64,000 nt of DNA from contig CAYXMQ010000013.1 of the NCBI GenBank assembly GCA_964466195.1, positions 1 to 64,000 on the forward strand, read 5' to 3'. Source of the DNA: PFJX01 sp964466195. GTDB taxonomy: Bacteria; Pseudomonadota; Gammaproteobacteria; Burkholderiales; Thiobacillaceae. Below the pieces are notes generated by a model. That model was not told the DNA's origin. It was given only the letters and a program-made list of their open reading frames with translations, and ran no database searches. Positions 9,509-17,840 of the stretch are shown piece after piece. The first letter of the stretch is position 1. Each line of letters begins with the position of its first letter. The position numbers were made by a program, and so were the translations under genes.

Positions 9509-10432
9509 TCAGGTCAGCCGGTCACCGATTTTCAGCGCATGGCCGGCCAGGAATGCGTCGATCGGCAGCCGTTTGGCGCCGGCTCGTTGCACTTCGGCCA
9601 CCGCCAGCGCGCCGGCGCCGCAGGCAATACGCAGTTCGCCGTCGGCCAATGACAGGATGCGACCTGGCTCGCCCGAGTCGGAAAGCGGCCGGGCCTGCCA
9701 GATTTTCAGCGCGGCGCCGTCGAGCAGGCCATAGGCGCCCGGGAACGGGTTGAAGGCGCGAATCTTGCGGTCCAGTTCCTCGGCCGGGCGGCGCCAGTCG
9801 AGGCGGGCTTCTTCCTTGCCGATCTTGGCGGCATAGTTGGCCAGCGCCGCGTCCTGCGGCGTCGCGCTGACCTTGCCGGCGGCCAACTCGGGCAGCAGCT
9901 TCACGATGGCCTGCGCGCCGAGTTCCGCCAGGCGGTCGTGCAGACTGCCGGTGGTGTCGTCGGCAAGAATCGGCAAGGCGATACGCGCCAACATCGCACC
10001 GGTGTCGAGGCCCCGATCCATCTGCATCAGGGTGATGCCGGTTTCACTGTCGCCGGCTTCGATGGCGCGGTGGATCGGCGCGGCGCCGCGCCAACGCGGC
10101 AACAGCGAGGCGTGAATGTTGATGCAGCCGAGCCGGGGCAGGTCCAGCACGGCTTGCGGCAGGATCAAGCCATAGGCGGCGACCACCATGACGTCGGCCT
10201 GGGCGGCGAGGAGAATCTGGCGAGCGGCCTCGGTTTTCAGGCTTTCCGGCTGTTCGACTGCGAGGCCATGCGCCAGGGCGACTTCCTTCACCGGACTCCT
10301 CTTCAGCTTCATGCCGCGTCCGGCGGGGCGATCCGGCTGCGTCAACACGAGCGGGATCGAATAGCCTGCGGCGATCAGCGCTTGCAATGCCCGCGCGGCG
10401 AATTCCGGCGTGCCGGCGAAGATCAAGCGCAT
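9509..10432 (-). CDS. fmt: Methionyl-tRNA formyltransferase
   Basis: Fmt formylates the amino group of Met on initiator tRNA using 10-formyltetrahydrofolate. The 307-residue protein starts MRLIFAGTPEFAARALQAL, the standard N-terminus of the family, so the upstream part of the open frame (to 10678) is excluded. The formyl-transfer core includes INIHASLLPRWRGAAPIHRAI with the conserved Asn, His and the SLLP loop, and ITLMQMDRGLDTG. The C-terminal OB-fold (IRAFNPFPGAY onwards) binds tRNA. It lies 11 bases downstream of def in the classical def-fmt operon. Confidence 0.96.
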   Translation of the reverse strand: MRLIFAGTPEFAARALQALIAAGYSIPLVLTQPDRPAGRGMKLKRSPVKEVALAHGLAVEQPESLKTEAARQILLAAQADVMVVAAYGLILPQAVLDLPRLGCINIHASLLPRWRGAAPIHRAIEAGDSETGITLMQMDRGLDTGAMLARIALPILADDTTGSLHDRLAELGAQAIVKLLPELAAGKVSATPQDAALANYAAKIGKEEARLDWRRPAEELDRKIRAFNPFPGAYGLLDGAALKIWQARPLSDSGEPGRILSLADGELRIACGAGALAVAEVQRAGAKRLPIDAFLAGHALKIGDRLT

Positions 10433-10443
10433 ATTTTCCGGGC

Positions 10444-10947
10444 TCACATCGCTTCCCGCGCCTGCTTGGTCAGCTTGTGTTTGATGCGTACCTGCTTCAG
10501 GCGGGATAGGTATTCGACGAACACCTTGCCGTCGAGATGGTCGATTTCGTGCTGGATGCAGATCGCGAGCAGGCCGCCGGCATCGAATTCGAACGGCTCG
10601 CCATTCAGATGCGTGGCTTTGACGCGGATATGTTCGGCGCGGGTCACCTTGTCGTAGATGCCGGGAACGGACAGGCAACCTTCTTCGTGCACCGTCTCGC
10701 CTTCTTTCAACAGTATCTGCGGATTGATCAGCGTCAGCAGGCGGTTTTTCTCTTCGCTGACATCCACCACCAGCATGCGAATGTGGCGATCAATCTGGGT
10801 CGCGGCCAGGCCGATGCCGGGCGCAGCGTACATGGTTTCGGCCATGTCGGCGGCAAGCTGGCGAATCTCGTCGTTGATCTCGGCGATCGGCTTGGCGACG
10901 ATATGCAGGCGCGGATCAGGGTAATGCAGGATTTTTAGCAGGGCCAT
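10444..10947 (-). CDS. def: Peptide deformylase
   Basis: Def removes the N-formyl group from new proteins. The 167-residue protein shows all three family motifs: GIGLAATQ (motif 1), EGCLSVP (motif 2, metal-binding Cys) and HEIDHLDG (motif 3, metal-binding His residues and catalytic Glu). Its length is normal. It is the first gene of the def-fmt pair and is divergent from the LysM gene. Confidence 0.96.
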   Translation of the reverse strand: MALLKILHYPDPRLHIVAKPIAEINDEIRQLAADMAETMYAAPGIGLAATQIDRHIRMLVVDVSEEKNRLLTLINPQILLKEGETVHEEGCLSVPGIYDKVTRAEHIRVKATHLNGEPFEFDAGGLLAICIQHEIDHLDGKVFVEYLSRLKQVRIKHKLTKQAREAM

Positions 10948-10968
10948 GTAGAGTGTCAGCGCTAAATA

Positions 10969-10988
10969 GAAGGCTAAAGAAGGCTAAA
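10969..10988. repeat. Two tandem 10-base repeats in the def/LysM divergent promoter region
   Basis: GAAGGCTAAA occurs twice in direct tandem (10969-10978 and 10979-10988). The 10-base period places both copies on one face of the helix between two divergent genes, which would suit a regulator site. There is no independent evidence for that. The rest of the region holds a weak -10 (TATAAC at 11026-11031) facing the LysM gene. Confidence 0.3.
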
Positions 10989-11076
10989 TCGGGGCAAAGT
11001 GGTTTAAGCTTTTTCCGGTCTGAATTATAACGGTGCGCGGTTTTTATACTCGCTGCCATCCATGAAGGGCTTGAAC

Positions 11077-12201
11077 ATGCGTACTCTCTTACTGATTGCC
11101 GCTTTGGGTGTGAGCGCCGGCCTGAGCGCCCCGCATTGGGGTGAGGCTCATGCCGATGAGATTCGCCTGCAGGAACAGGCGCCCGACCGTCATGTCGTGG
11201 TCAAGGGCGACACGCTGTGGGACATTTCAGAAAAATTTCTGAAAGACCCTTGGAAGTGGCCCGAGGTCTGGGGGTTCAACAAGGATCAGATCAAGAACCC
11301 GCATCTGATCTACCCCGGCGATGTCGTGCTGCTGACCATGGAAAACGGCAAACCGCGTTTGTCGTTGCAGGGCGGCGGCTTCGGCGAGACGGTGAAGATG
11401 TCGCCGTCGATCCGCAGCGAAGCCATCATCATCAAGGAAGCCGGCATTCCGGCAATTCCAATGGACGCCATTTCGGCGTTGCTGAGCAAGGGCGGCGTCG
11501 GCGATCCGGACGACTTGGCCAAGGCGCCGAGGATTCTGGGTTCCAGCGATGCGCGTGTGATGTTCGGCCCTGGCGATCGCGTTTATGCCAGCAAGGGCGC
11601 GGCGGATATCGTCGACTGGCGCGTCGTGCGTCTGGGCCAGGCGTTGAAGAATCCGGATGACCCGAAGGATGTCCTGGCCTATGAAATGCTTCACCTCGGC
11701 GATGCGCGCACCGAAACGCCGGGCGACCCGCAACTGATTTACATCCTGCGCACCGAGCAGGAGGTGCTGGAACGCGACCGCCTGGTGCCGGCCTGGAAAA
11801 TGGGCGTCACGCAATACATGCCGCATGAGCCGGACAAGCCGATTCAGGCCAAGGTGGTGTCCGCGCTGGGCGGGCCGTTGTATGTCGGGCCCTGGATGAC
11901 GCTGGTGTTGAACAAGGGCGTGCGCGATGGTCTCGAAGAAGGGCATGTGCTGGCCTTGTTCCGCGCCGGTCGTTCGGTGGCTGATCCGAAGTGCATCCGC
12001 GCAGAAAAAATCGCTTTCCTGGCCGGCGGCGGGCGCGGCCATGCGGAAGATTGCAAGCCGGACGAGAACGACAAGGCGGCGTTGCCGGAGTCGCGCAACG
12101 GTCTGGCTTTTGTTTACCGGGTGTTCAACAAGGTCGCCTACGCGCTGGTGATGAAGTCGGCTGAGCCGGTGTCGGTGGGCGATGTAGCGCGCAATCCTTG
12201 A
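11077..12201 (+). CDS. Exported LysM-domain peptidoglycan-binding protein
   Basis: This is a periplasmic or envelope protein of 374 residues. A signal peptide (MRTLLLIAALGVSAGLSAP...GEAHA) precedes a LysM domain early in the mature part (HVVVKGDTLWDISEKFLKDPWKWPEVW...LIYPGDVVLL). The remaining 250 residues have no domain I recognise. An AAGGG Shine-Dalgarno sits 8 bases before the ATG at 11077; an in-frame ATG at 11062 has none, so 11077 is preferred. It is the first gene of the LysM-dprA-smg-topB string common in Betaproteobacteria, divergent from def. Confidence 0.88.
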   Translation: MRTLLLIAALGVSAGLSAPHWGEAHADEIRLQEQAPDRHVVVKGDTLWDISEKFLKDPWKWPEVWGFNKDQIKNPHLIYPGDVVLLTMENGKPRLSLQGGGFGETVKMSPSIRSEAIIIKEAGIPAIPMDAISALLSKGGVGDPDDLAKAPRILGSSDARVMFGPGDRVYASKGAADIVDWRVVRLGQALKNPDDPKDVLAYEMLHLGDARTETPGDPQLIYILRTEQEVLERDRLVPAWKMGVTQYMPHEPDKPIQAKVVSALGGPLYVGPWMTLVLNKGVRDGLEEGHVLALFRAGRSVADPKCIRAEKIAFLAGGGRGHAEDCKPDENDKAALPESRNGLAFVYRVFNKVAYALVMKSAEPVSVGDVARNP

Positions 12202-12213
12202 GATCGCGCTGAA

Positions 12214-13290
12214 TTGCCCGTTCCCGCCGATGCCCATGCCTGGCTGACGCTCGAAGCCATTCCCGGCCTCGGCCCGGATGCCGCGCAACGCTTGTTGCAG
12301 GCGTTCGAGCGGCCGGATGCCATCCTCGGCGCGCGTGCTGCGCAACTCGAGCCCCTGGTCGGCGTGACGCTGGCGCGCGCCATCGTGCAAGGCGTCGATG
12401 CCGCTACGCTGCAACCCGGCCTCGATTGGCTGGCGCAGGCTGACAATCATCTGCTGGTCTGGAGCGACGCGGCTTATCCGGCTGTCTTGCGCGATCTGTC
12501 CGCGCCGCCGGCCTGGCTCTATGTCAAGGGCGATCCGGCCTGGCTGGCGCGCCCGATGCTGGCCATCGTCGGCAGTCGCCATGCTTCGCCGCAAGGCCTG
12601 CGCGATGCCGAAGCGTTTGCGCAGGTGTTGTCGAGCGCCGGTTTGACCATCGTCAGCGGCCTCGCGGTGGGCATCGATGCCGCTGCGCATGCGGGCGGTC
12701 TGGCCGGCTTGGCGAGCAGCGTCGCGGTGGTCGGCACCGGCCTGGACCGGGTGTATCCGGCGCGCAACAAGGCGCTGGCGCATCGGCTGGCGGCCGAGGG
12801 CGCCATCGTGTCGGAGTTTCCGGTCGGCACGCCGCCGAAGAGCGGCCACTTCCCGCGCCGCAATCGCATCATCAGCGGCCTGAGCCTGGGCGTGCTGGTG
12901 ATCGAGGCGGCGCTGGAGAGCGGATCGCTGATCACCGCTCGACTGGCGTCGGAACAAGGCCGCGACGTGTTTGCCTTGCCGGGCTCGATACACTCGACGC
13001 TGTCCAAGGGCTGTCACCGCCTGATCAAGCAGGGCGCGAAACTGGTCGAATCGGCGGCCGATGTACTGGAAGAACTCGGCCGCGTGTTGCCGGCGGCGGC
13101 ATCGGTCGCAGCGCCGGCCGCCGCCGCCGACGCCTTGCTCGACATGCTTTCCGGCGGCCCGTTGGTTCTCGATCAGTTGGCCGCCCGCCTCGGCTTGACG
13201 GTGGAGGACGTCTCGGTCAAGCTTCTCGCGGCCGAGATGGATGGCGCTGTCGCCAAGCTGCCTGGCGGCCTTTATCAACGACTGTTCTGA
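12214..13290 (+). CDS. dprA: DNA processing protein DprA
   Basis: DprA loads RecA onto incoming single-stranded DNA during natural transformation. The 358-residue protein has an N-terminal SAM-like region (LTLEAIPGLGPDAAQRLLQAF), the Rossmann-like core with the GSR motif (LAIVGSRHASPQGLRDA), GLAVGIDAAAHAGGL, GTGLDRVYPARN, FPRRNRIISGLS, and a winged-helix C-terminus (GPLVLDQLAARLGLTVEDV). The start is a TTG 12 bases after the LysM stop; no in-frame ATG lies nearby. Presence of DprA alone does not prove competence. Confidence 0.93.
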   Translation: MPVPADAHAWLTLEAIPGLGPDAAQRLLQAFERPDAILGARAAQLEPLVGVTLARAIVQGVDAATLQPGLDWLAQADNHLLVWSDAAYPAVLRDLSAPPAWLYVKGDPAWLARPMLAIVGSRHASPQGLRDAEAFAQVLSSAGLTIVSGLAVGIDAAAHAGGLAGLASSVAVVGTGLDRVYPARNKALAHRLAAEGAIVSEFPVGTPPKSGHFPRRNRIISGLSLGVLVIEAALESGSLITARLASEQGRDVFALPGSIHSTLSKGCHRLIKQGAKLVESAADVLEELGRVLPAAASVAAPAAAADALLDMLSGGPLVLDQLAARLGLTVEDVSVKLLAAEMDGAVAKLPGGLYQRLF

Positions 13291-13292
13291 CG

Positions 13293-13799
13293 ATGTTCGA
13301 CATACTTCTTTATCTCTACGACACCTATTTATTGTCCGAACATTTCCCGGACCCGGAGCGCCTTTCGCGCAAGCTTTCCGCTGCCGGCTTCGAAGACGAA
13401 GACATCGGCGCTGCCCTCGACTGGCTGGCCGCGCTGGATGACCTGGGCGCCGACGAGGGCGATCTCGCGGCACCCGCTTTGCGCATTTACAACGACTACG
13501 AAATCGGCCGCCTGGCCACCGAAGGCCGCGGCTTTCTGACCTTTCTCGAAGGCTCCGGCCTGCTGCCGGTGCAGGCGCGCGAGTGGATCATCGACCGCGC
13601 CCTGGCGCTGAGCGATGCTGAAGTGTCCGCCGACCGCATCAAGTGGATTGCCCTGCTTGCGCTCTGGAAGCTGAAGGGCGCCGGCGACGTGCTCTGGCTG
13701 GAAGATCTGGTCCGCGGCGGCGAGTATGGCGATGAAGGCGGCGAAGGCGATGATGAAGACGATGGCCACGCCCGCGGCTGGCAGCCCACTTTGCACTGA
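13293..13799 (+). CDS. smg: Smg (DUF494) family protein
   Basis: The 168-residue acidic protein begins MFDILLYLYDTYLLSEHFPDPERLSRKL, typical of the Smg family, and ends in a very acidic tail (GDEGGEGDDEDDG). The ATG lies 2 bases after the dprA stop. The molecular function of Smg is unsettled; its conserved place between dprA and a topoisomerase gene is the main identification aid. Confidence 0.9.
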   Translation: MFDILLYLYDTYLLSEHFPDPERLSRKLSAAGFEDEDIGAALDWLAALDDLGADEGDLAAPALRIYNDYEIGRLATEGRGFLTFLEGSGLLPVQAREWIIDRALALSDAEVSADRIKWIALLALWKLKGAGDVLWLEDLVRGGEYGDEGGEGDDEDDGHARGWQPTLH

Positions 13800-13807
13800 T
13801 TACAGCC

Positions 13808-16468
13808 GTGGCCAAACAACTCATCATCGCCGAGAAGCCCTCGGTCGCTCAGGACATCGCCCGCGCACTGGGCGGTTTCACCAAAGAGAAAGACTTTTTC
13901 GAGTCGGAACACTACGTGCTGTCCTCCGCCGTCGGCCACCTGCTCGAATTGACCTTGCCGGAGGAATACGAGGTCAAGCGCGGCAAATGGTCGTTTGCGA
14001 ATCTGCCGGTGATTCCGCCGCACTTCGCGCTGAAACCGGTCGAAAAGACGGAAGACCGCCTGAAGTTGCTGACCCGTTTGATCAAGCGCAAGGATGTCGA
14101 TGGCCTGATCAATGCCTGTGACGCGGGGCGCGAGGGCGAGCTGATCTTCAATTACATCGTGCAACACAGCGCCAGCAAGAAACCGGTGCACCGCCTGTGG
14201 CTGCAGTCGATGACGCAGGGCGCCATCCGTGACGGTTTCAGCAGCCTGCGCGCCGGCGAGGAAATGGCCGGCCTGCGCGCCGCCGCCATCAGCCGGGCGG
14301 AAAGCGACTGGTTGATCGGCATCAACGGCACCCGCGCGATGACCGCGTTCAATTCCAAGACCGGCGGCTTTCACCTGACCACGGTCGGCCGTGTGCAGAC
14401 CCCGACCTTGGCCATCGTGGTCGAACGCGAGGAGCGCATCCGCCGTTTTGTGGCGCGGGCGTACTGGGAAGTGGAGGCGCGCTTCGGCGGTGAAAAAGGC
14501 GAGTACAGCGGGCGCTGGTTCGACGAGAAATTCAAGAAAGTCGAAGACGACGAACACGCGACCGCCTATCGGCTGTGGGAACAGCCTGCAGCCTCCGCGA
14601 TACGCGACGCCTGTCTGGGCCAGCCGGCCAAGGCCACGGAAGAGACCAAACCGACCAGCCAACTCTCGCCGCTGCTTTACGATCTGACCAGCTTGCAACG
14701 CGAAGCCAACGGCCGTTTCGGTTTTTCCGCCAAAACCACGCTGGGCCTGGCGCAGGCGCTGTATGAAAAACACAAGGTATTGACCTATCCGCGGACCGAC
14801 GCGCGCGCGCTGCCGGAAGACTATCTGCCGACGGTGCAGGAAGTGCTGCTCAATCTGCCCGCGGAATACGCGCCGCTGGCCGGCACCATACTGGACAAGA
14901 AATGGGTGACGCCGAACAAGCGCATCTTCAACAACGCCAAAATTTCCGATCACTTCGCCATCATCCCGACCGGCAATCCGCCCAAGTCGCTGAATGAAAT
15001 CGAGCAAAAGCTGTACGACCTGGTGACTCGCCGCTTCCTGGCGGTGTTCTATCCGGCAGCGGAATATTCGGTGACCACCCGCATCACCCGCATCGCCGAG
15101 CACGCCTTCAAGACCGAAGGCAAGGTGCTGGTGAATCCGGGCTGGTTGACGGTGTACGGCAAGGAAGCCGCCGTCGACGATGAAGACGGCGCTCCGTCGT
15201 TGGCGCCCATCGTGCCCGGCGAAACCCTGGCGACCCGCTCGGTCGAACTGAAAGCGGCCTACACTCGGCCGCCTGCGCGTTTCAACGAAGCCACGCTGTT
15301 GTCCGCGATGGAAGGTGCGGGCAAGACGATCGAAGACGAGGAACTGCGCGCGGCGATGGCCGGGCGCGGCCTCGGCACGCCGGCGACGCGCGCGCAGATC
15401 ATCGAAAATCTGCTGTCCGAGGTCTATCTGCATCGCGAGGGGCGCGATCTGGTGCCGACCGCCAAGGCGTTTTCGCTGATCACGCTGTTGCGCGGTCTCG
15501 GCGTCAAGGAATTGACCTCGCCCGGCTTGACCGGCGGCTGGGAATACAAACTGGCGCAGATGGAGCACGGCAAGCTCTCGCGCGACGAGTTCATGGCGCA
15601 CATCACCGCGCTGACCCAGGATATCGTCGAACGCGCCAAGCGCTACGAGTCCGACACTGTGCCGGGCGACTTCGTGACGTTGCAGACGCCGTGCCCGAAA
15701 TGCGGCGGCGTCGTGAAGGAGAACTACAAGAAATTCGCCTGCCAGTCCTGTGACTGGAGCGCCTGGAAGATCGTCGCCGGCCGCCAGTTCGAAGTCGCGG
15801 AAATGGAAGCCCTGTTGAGCACCGGCAAGATCGGTCCGCTGACCGGCTTCAGAAACAAGATGGGGCGGCCGTTCGATGCCGAGATACGCCTCAACGATGA
15901 TAAATCGCCGGAATTCGATTTCGGCCAGCCGCGCGAAGGCGAGGCGGCCGAGCCCGTCGATTTCAGCGCCCAGGAAAGCCTGGGCGCGTGTCCCAAATGC
16001 GGCGCGGCCGTCTATGAGCACGGCAATTCGTTCGTCTGCGAGCGCAGCGTCGGCCCTGAGCGGGCTTGCGATTTCCGCAGCGGCAAGCTGATCCTGCAAC
16101 AACCGGTGGAACGCGCCCAGATGCAGAAATTGCTGGCGGGGGGCAAGACCGACTTGCTGACCGGCTTCGTCTCCGCCCGGACGCGGCGCAAATTCTCCGC
16201 TTTCCTGGTGCGCGACAAGGACGGCAAGGTCAGCTTCGAATTCGAACCGCGCGCCGAGGGCGCCGGCAAACGCGCCGCACCGGCGCCGGGCAAGGAGTTG
16301 GGAGCGCATCCGGGCGATGGCAAACCGGTCAGCCTCAAATCCGGCCGCTTCGGGCCCTATGTGCAGCATGGCAAGCTCAACGCCACGCTGCCGAAGGACG
16401 TGGACCCCGAGGCGGTGACGCTGGAACAGGCGATCGAATTGCTGGCGCTCAAGGCGGCGGCCAAATAA
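13808..16468 (+). CDS. topB: DNA topoisomerase III
   Basis: This is a type IA topoisomerase of 886 residues that relaxes and decatenates DNA through a single-strand break. The Toprim domain (MAKQLIIAEKPSVAQDIARAL, ending ACDAGREGELIF) binds magnesium. The active-site Tyr lies in LTYPRTD near residue 326. The C-terminal part has two Cys-rich zinc-finger-like segments (CPKCGG...CQSCDW and CPKCGA...CERS), each followed by a topoisomerase C-terminal repeat (KTDLLTGFVS, SGRFGPYVQHG). That tail makes it longer than E. coli TopB. The start is GTG, 8 bases after smg. Confidence 0.94.
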   Translation: MAKQLIIAEKPSVAQDIARALGGFTKEKDFFESEHYVLSSAVGHLLELTLPEEYEVKRGKWSFANLPVIPPHFALKPVEKTEDRLKLLTRLIKRKDVDGLINACDAGREGELIFNYIVQHSASKKPVHRLWLQSMTQGAIRDGFSSLRAGEEMAGLRAAAISRAESDWLIGINGTRAMTAFNSKTGGFHLTTVGRVQTPTLAIVVEREERIRRFVARAYWEVEARFGGEKGEYSGRWFDEKFKKVEDDEHATAYRLWEQPAASAIRDACLGQPAKATEETKPTSQLSPLLYDLTSLQREANGRFGFSAKTTLGLAQALYEKHKVLTYPRTDARALPEDYLPTVQEVLLNLPAEYAPLAGTILDKKWVTPNKRIFNNAKISDHFAIIPTGNPPKSLNEIEQKLYDLVTRRFLAVFYPAAEYSVTTRITRIAEHAFKTEGKVLVNPGWLTVYGKEAAVDDEDGAPSLAPIVPGETLATRSVELKAAYTRPPARFNEATLLSAMEGAGKTIEDEELRAAMAGRGLGTPATRAQIIENLLSEVYLHREGRDLVPTAKAFSLITLLRGLGVKELTSPGLTGGWEYKLAQMEHGKLSRDEFMAHITALTQDIVERAKRYESDTVPGDFVTLQTPCPKCGGVVKENYKKFACQSCDWSAWKIVAGRQFEVAEMEALLSTGKIGPLTGFRNKMGRPFDAEIRLNDDKSPEFDFGQPREGEAAEPVDFSAQESLGACPKCGAAVYEHGNSFVCERSVGPERACDFRSGKLILQQPVERAQMQKLLAGGKTDLLTGFVSARTRRKFSAFLVRDKDGKVSFEFEPRAEGAGKRAAPAPGKELGAHPGDGKPVSLKSGRFGPYVQHGKLNATLPKDVDPEAVTLEQAIELLALKAAAK

Positions 16469-16623
16469 GGCGGCGGCCTAATTGGCCGGGCATTCCGCCG
16501 GCTTGCCGCACCGATCCGGCAGGAAACTCCGATACACCCCGGGCGCCGGATTGAATTCCCTCGCCTGATCCCCATCTCCGGTCTGCTTTTCTTTTCCTCA
16601 ACCCTGTATGAAAGGTAAACACC

Positions 16624-17226
16624 ATGGCTGTTCTGGTTGGCAAAAAAGCCCCTGATTTCACCGCGGTCGCCGTTATGGGCGACAACGATTTCAACGAGAA
16701 TTTCAACCTGTCCGCCCATATCAAGGGCAAGTACGCGGTCATCTTCTTCTATCCGCTCGATTTCACCTTCGTCTGCCCGTCCGAGTTGCTGGCCTTCGAC
16801 CACCGCCTGCCCGAGTTCCAGAAGCGCAACGTTGAAGTCATCGGCGTCTCCATCGACTCGCATTTTTCACATCTGGCCTGGAAGAACACGCCGGTCAACA
16901 ACGGCGGCATCGGCAAAGTCGGTTACCCGCTGGTGGCTGACATCAAGCATGAAATCTGCAAGGCCTACGACGTGGAAGCCGAAGGCGGCGTCGCTTTCCG
17001 GGGTTCTTTCCTGATCGACCAGGACGGCGTCGTGCGCCATCAGGTCGTCAACGATCTGCCGTTGGGCCGCAACATCGATGAAATGATCCGCATGGTCGAT
17101 GCCCTGCAGTTCGTTGAAGAGCATGGCGAAGTCTGCCCGGCAGGCTGGAAGAACGGCGACGAAGGCATGAAGCCCTCCACCGCCGGTGTGGCTGAGTACC
17201 TGGCCAAGCACGGCGAAAAGATGTAA
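16624..17226 (+). CDS. 2-Cys peroxiredoxin (AhpC/Prx1 type)
   Basis: It reduces hydrogen peroxide and organic peroxides in the cytoplasm. The 200-residue protein has the peroxidatic Cys at about 51 in FYPLDFTFVCPSEL and the resolving Cys at about 171 in GEVCPAGW, as in typical 2-Cys enzymes. No AhpF-type reductase is adjacent, so thioredoxin (trxA at 23539) is a plausible electron donor. A strong terminator follows. Confidence 0.94.
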   Translation: MAVLVGKKAPDFTAVAVMGDNDFNENFNLSAHIKGKYAVIFFYPLDFTFVCPSELLAFDHRLPEFQKRNVEVIGVSIDSHFSHLAWKNTPVNNGGIGKVGYPLVADIKHEICKAYDVEAEGGVAFRGSFLIDQDGVVRHQVVNDLPLGRNIDEMIRMVDALQFVEEHGEVCPAGWKNGDEGMKPSTAGVAEYLAKHGEKM

Positions 17227-17250
17227 GGAACAGGGCGCTGCCCTGACTGG

Positions 17251-17275
17251 AAGGGGGCTTGCACCCCCTTTTTTA
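17251..17275 (+). terminator. Rho-independent terminator after the peroxiredoxin gene
   Basis: A 7-bp stem AAGGGGG / CCCCCTT with loop CTTGCA is followed by a T-rich run. It begins 24 bases after the stop codon and ends just before the start of the next gene at 17288. Confidence 0.85.
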
Positions 17276-17287
17276 TTTGGAGACGAC

Positions 17288-17671
17288 ATGTCCGCACAAC
17301 CTGTTCTGCTTTCGGTGGTCGAGCTGTTGGGCTACCCCAATCTGCGCCCGGTTTACGAACGCCTGGGTTTCCGGGTGCTGACCGAGTTTTCGGTACGCAA
17401 GGCCATTGCCCTGCTGCGCAAGGAAAAGCCCGCCGTCATCGTGGCGGATTTCTACTTCCAGCCGGATTTTCGCGATCGCGTCAGCAATCTGGAGTCGCTA
17501 TTGGCCACGGCCCAATCGCACAAGGATGTGAAGGTGCTGGTGCTGTATGAATCGGCGCATGAACACGCGCTGGAGCGTTTACGCGCGCGCTTCCGTATCG
17601 ATGCGGCGCTGACATTGCCAGCGAATGAACGTGAACTGGAGAAATTGCTGGCCGGCTGGCATGAAAACTGA
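17288..17671 (+). CDS. Receiver-like single-domain protein, function unknown
   Basis: The 127-residue product (from MSAQPVLLSVVELLGYPNL) alternates hydrophobic strands and amphipathic helices like a response-regulator receiver: VLLSVVELL, PAVIVADFYF with an Asp where the phospho-acceptor would sit, VKVLVLYES and AALTLPANERELEKLL. The motif match to true receivers is weak and the conserved Lys loop is not obvious. The frame is open further upstream, but that part overlaps the peroxiredoxin gene and terminator, so the ATG at 17288 is preferred. Confidence 0.7.
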   Translation: MSAQPVLLSVVELLGYPNLRPVYERLGFRVLTEFSVRKAIALLRKEKPAVIVADFYFQPDFRDRVSNLESLLATAQSHKDVKVLVLYESAHEHALERLRARFRIDAALTLPANERELEKLLAGWHEN

Positions 17672-17699
17672 TGTGTGCAGCGCGGCGCCGTGGAGGAAA

Positions 17700-17716
17700 T
17701 CGGAATTCTTTACACT
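17700..17716 (+). promoter_or_regulatory. Upstream activating element of the PEP-CTERM gene (TCGGAATTCTTTACA)
   Basis: TCGGAATTCTTTACA at 17700-17714 recurs with one mismatch at 54254-54240 (minus), upstream of the HprK-cassette substrate gene in the same orientation, and at 19132-19118. It lies about 70 bases upstream of the sigma-54-like promoter. PEP-CTERM genes in Zoogloea are known to need RpoN and the PrsK/PrsR two-component pair, so this may be a PrsR-type enhancer site (inference). Confidence 0.55.
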
Positions 17717-17775
17717 TTTGGCCCGGACACCTGCGCGCTTTTCCTAACAGATTGATTTGTTTGTGAATAGCTTGT

Positions 17776-17791
17776 AGGCATGATTTATGCT
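17776..17791 (+). promoter_or_regulatory. Sigma-54 (-24/-12) promoter candidate for the PEP-CTERM gene
   Basis: AGGCATGATTTATGCT has GG at 17777-17778 and GC at 17789-17790, the obligatory 12-base offset, and keeps GGCA and TGCT of the consensus TGGCACG-N4-TTGCW. The predicted start of transcription is near 17801, 40 bases before the ATG. Confidence 0.55.
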
Positions 17792-17840
17792 TGATCTTTG
17801 ATGTCTATAATTTCTGTGTCCCGATACTGGGGTAATTGCC

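Noticed and set aside
11227..13473. Antisense open frame of 748 codons opposite the LysM gene and dprA
   Set aside because: It spans several real plus-strand genes and reads as low-complexity Arg/Gln/His-rich protein typical of shadow frames.
13496..16369. Long antisense open frame (957 codons) opposite topB
   Set aside because: High-GC antisense shadow: it mirrors the topB codons, has no ribosome-binding site, lacks any recognisable motif, and runs through the smg/topB junction.
17719..17735. TTGGCCCGGACACCTGC as a sigma-54 promoter
   Set aside because: The GG to GC offset is 13 rather than 12 bases; the element at 17776-17791 has the right spacing and lies closer to the start codon.
17806..17811. 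TATAAT as a sigma-70 -10 box for the PEP-CTERM gene
   Set aside because: No acceptable -35 lies 16-18 bases upstream, and the sigma-54-type element plus enhancer motif explain the region better. It remains a possible secondary promoter.
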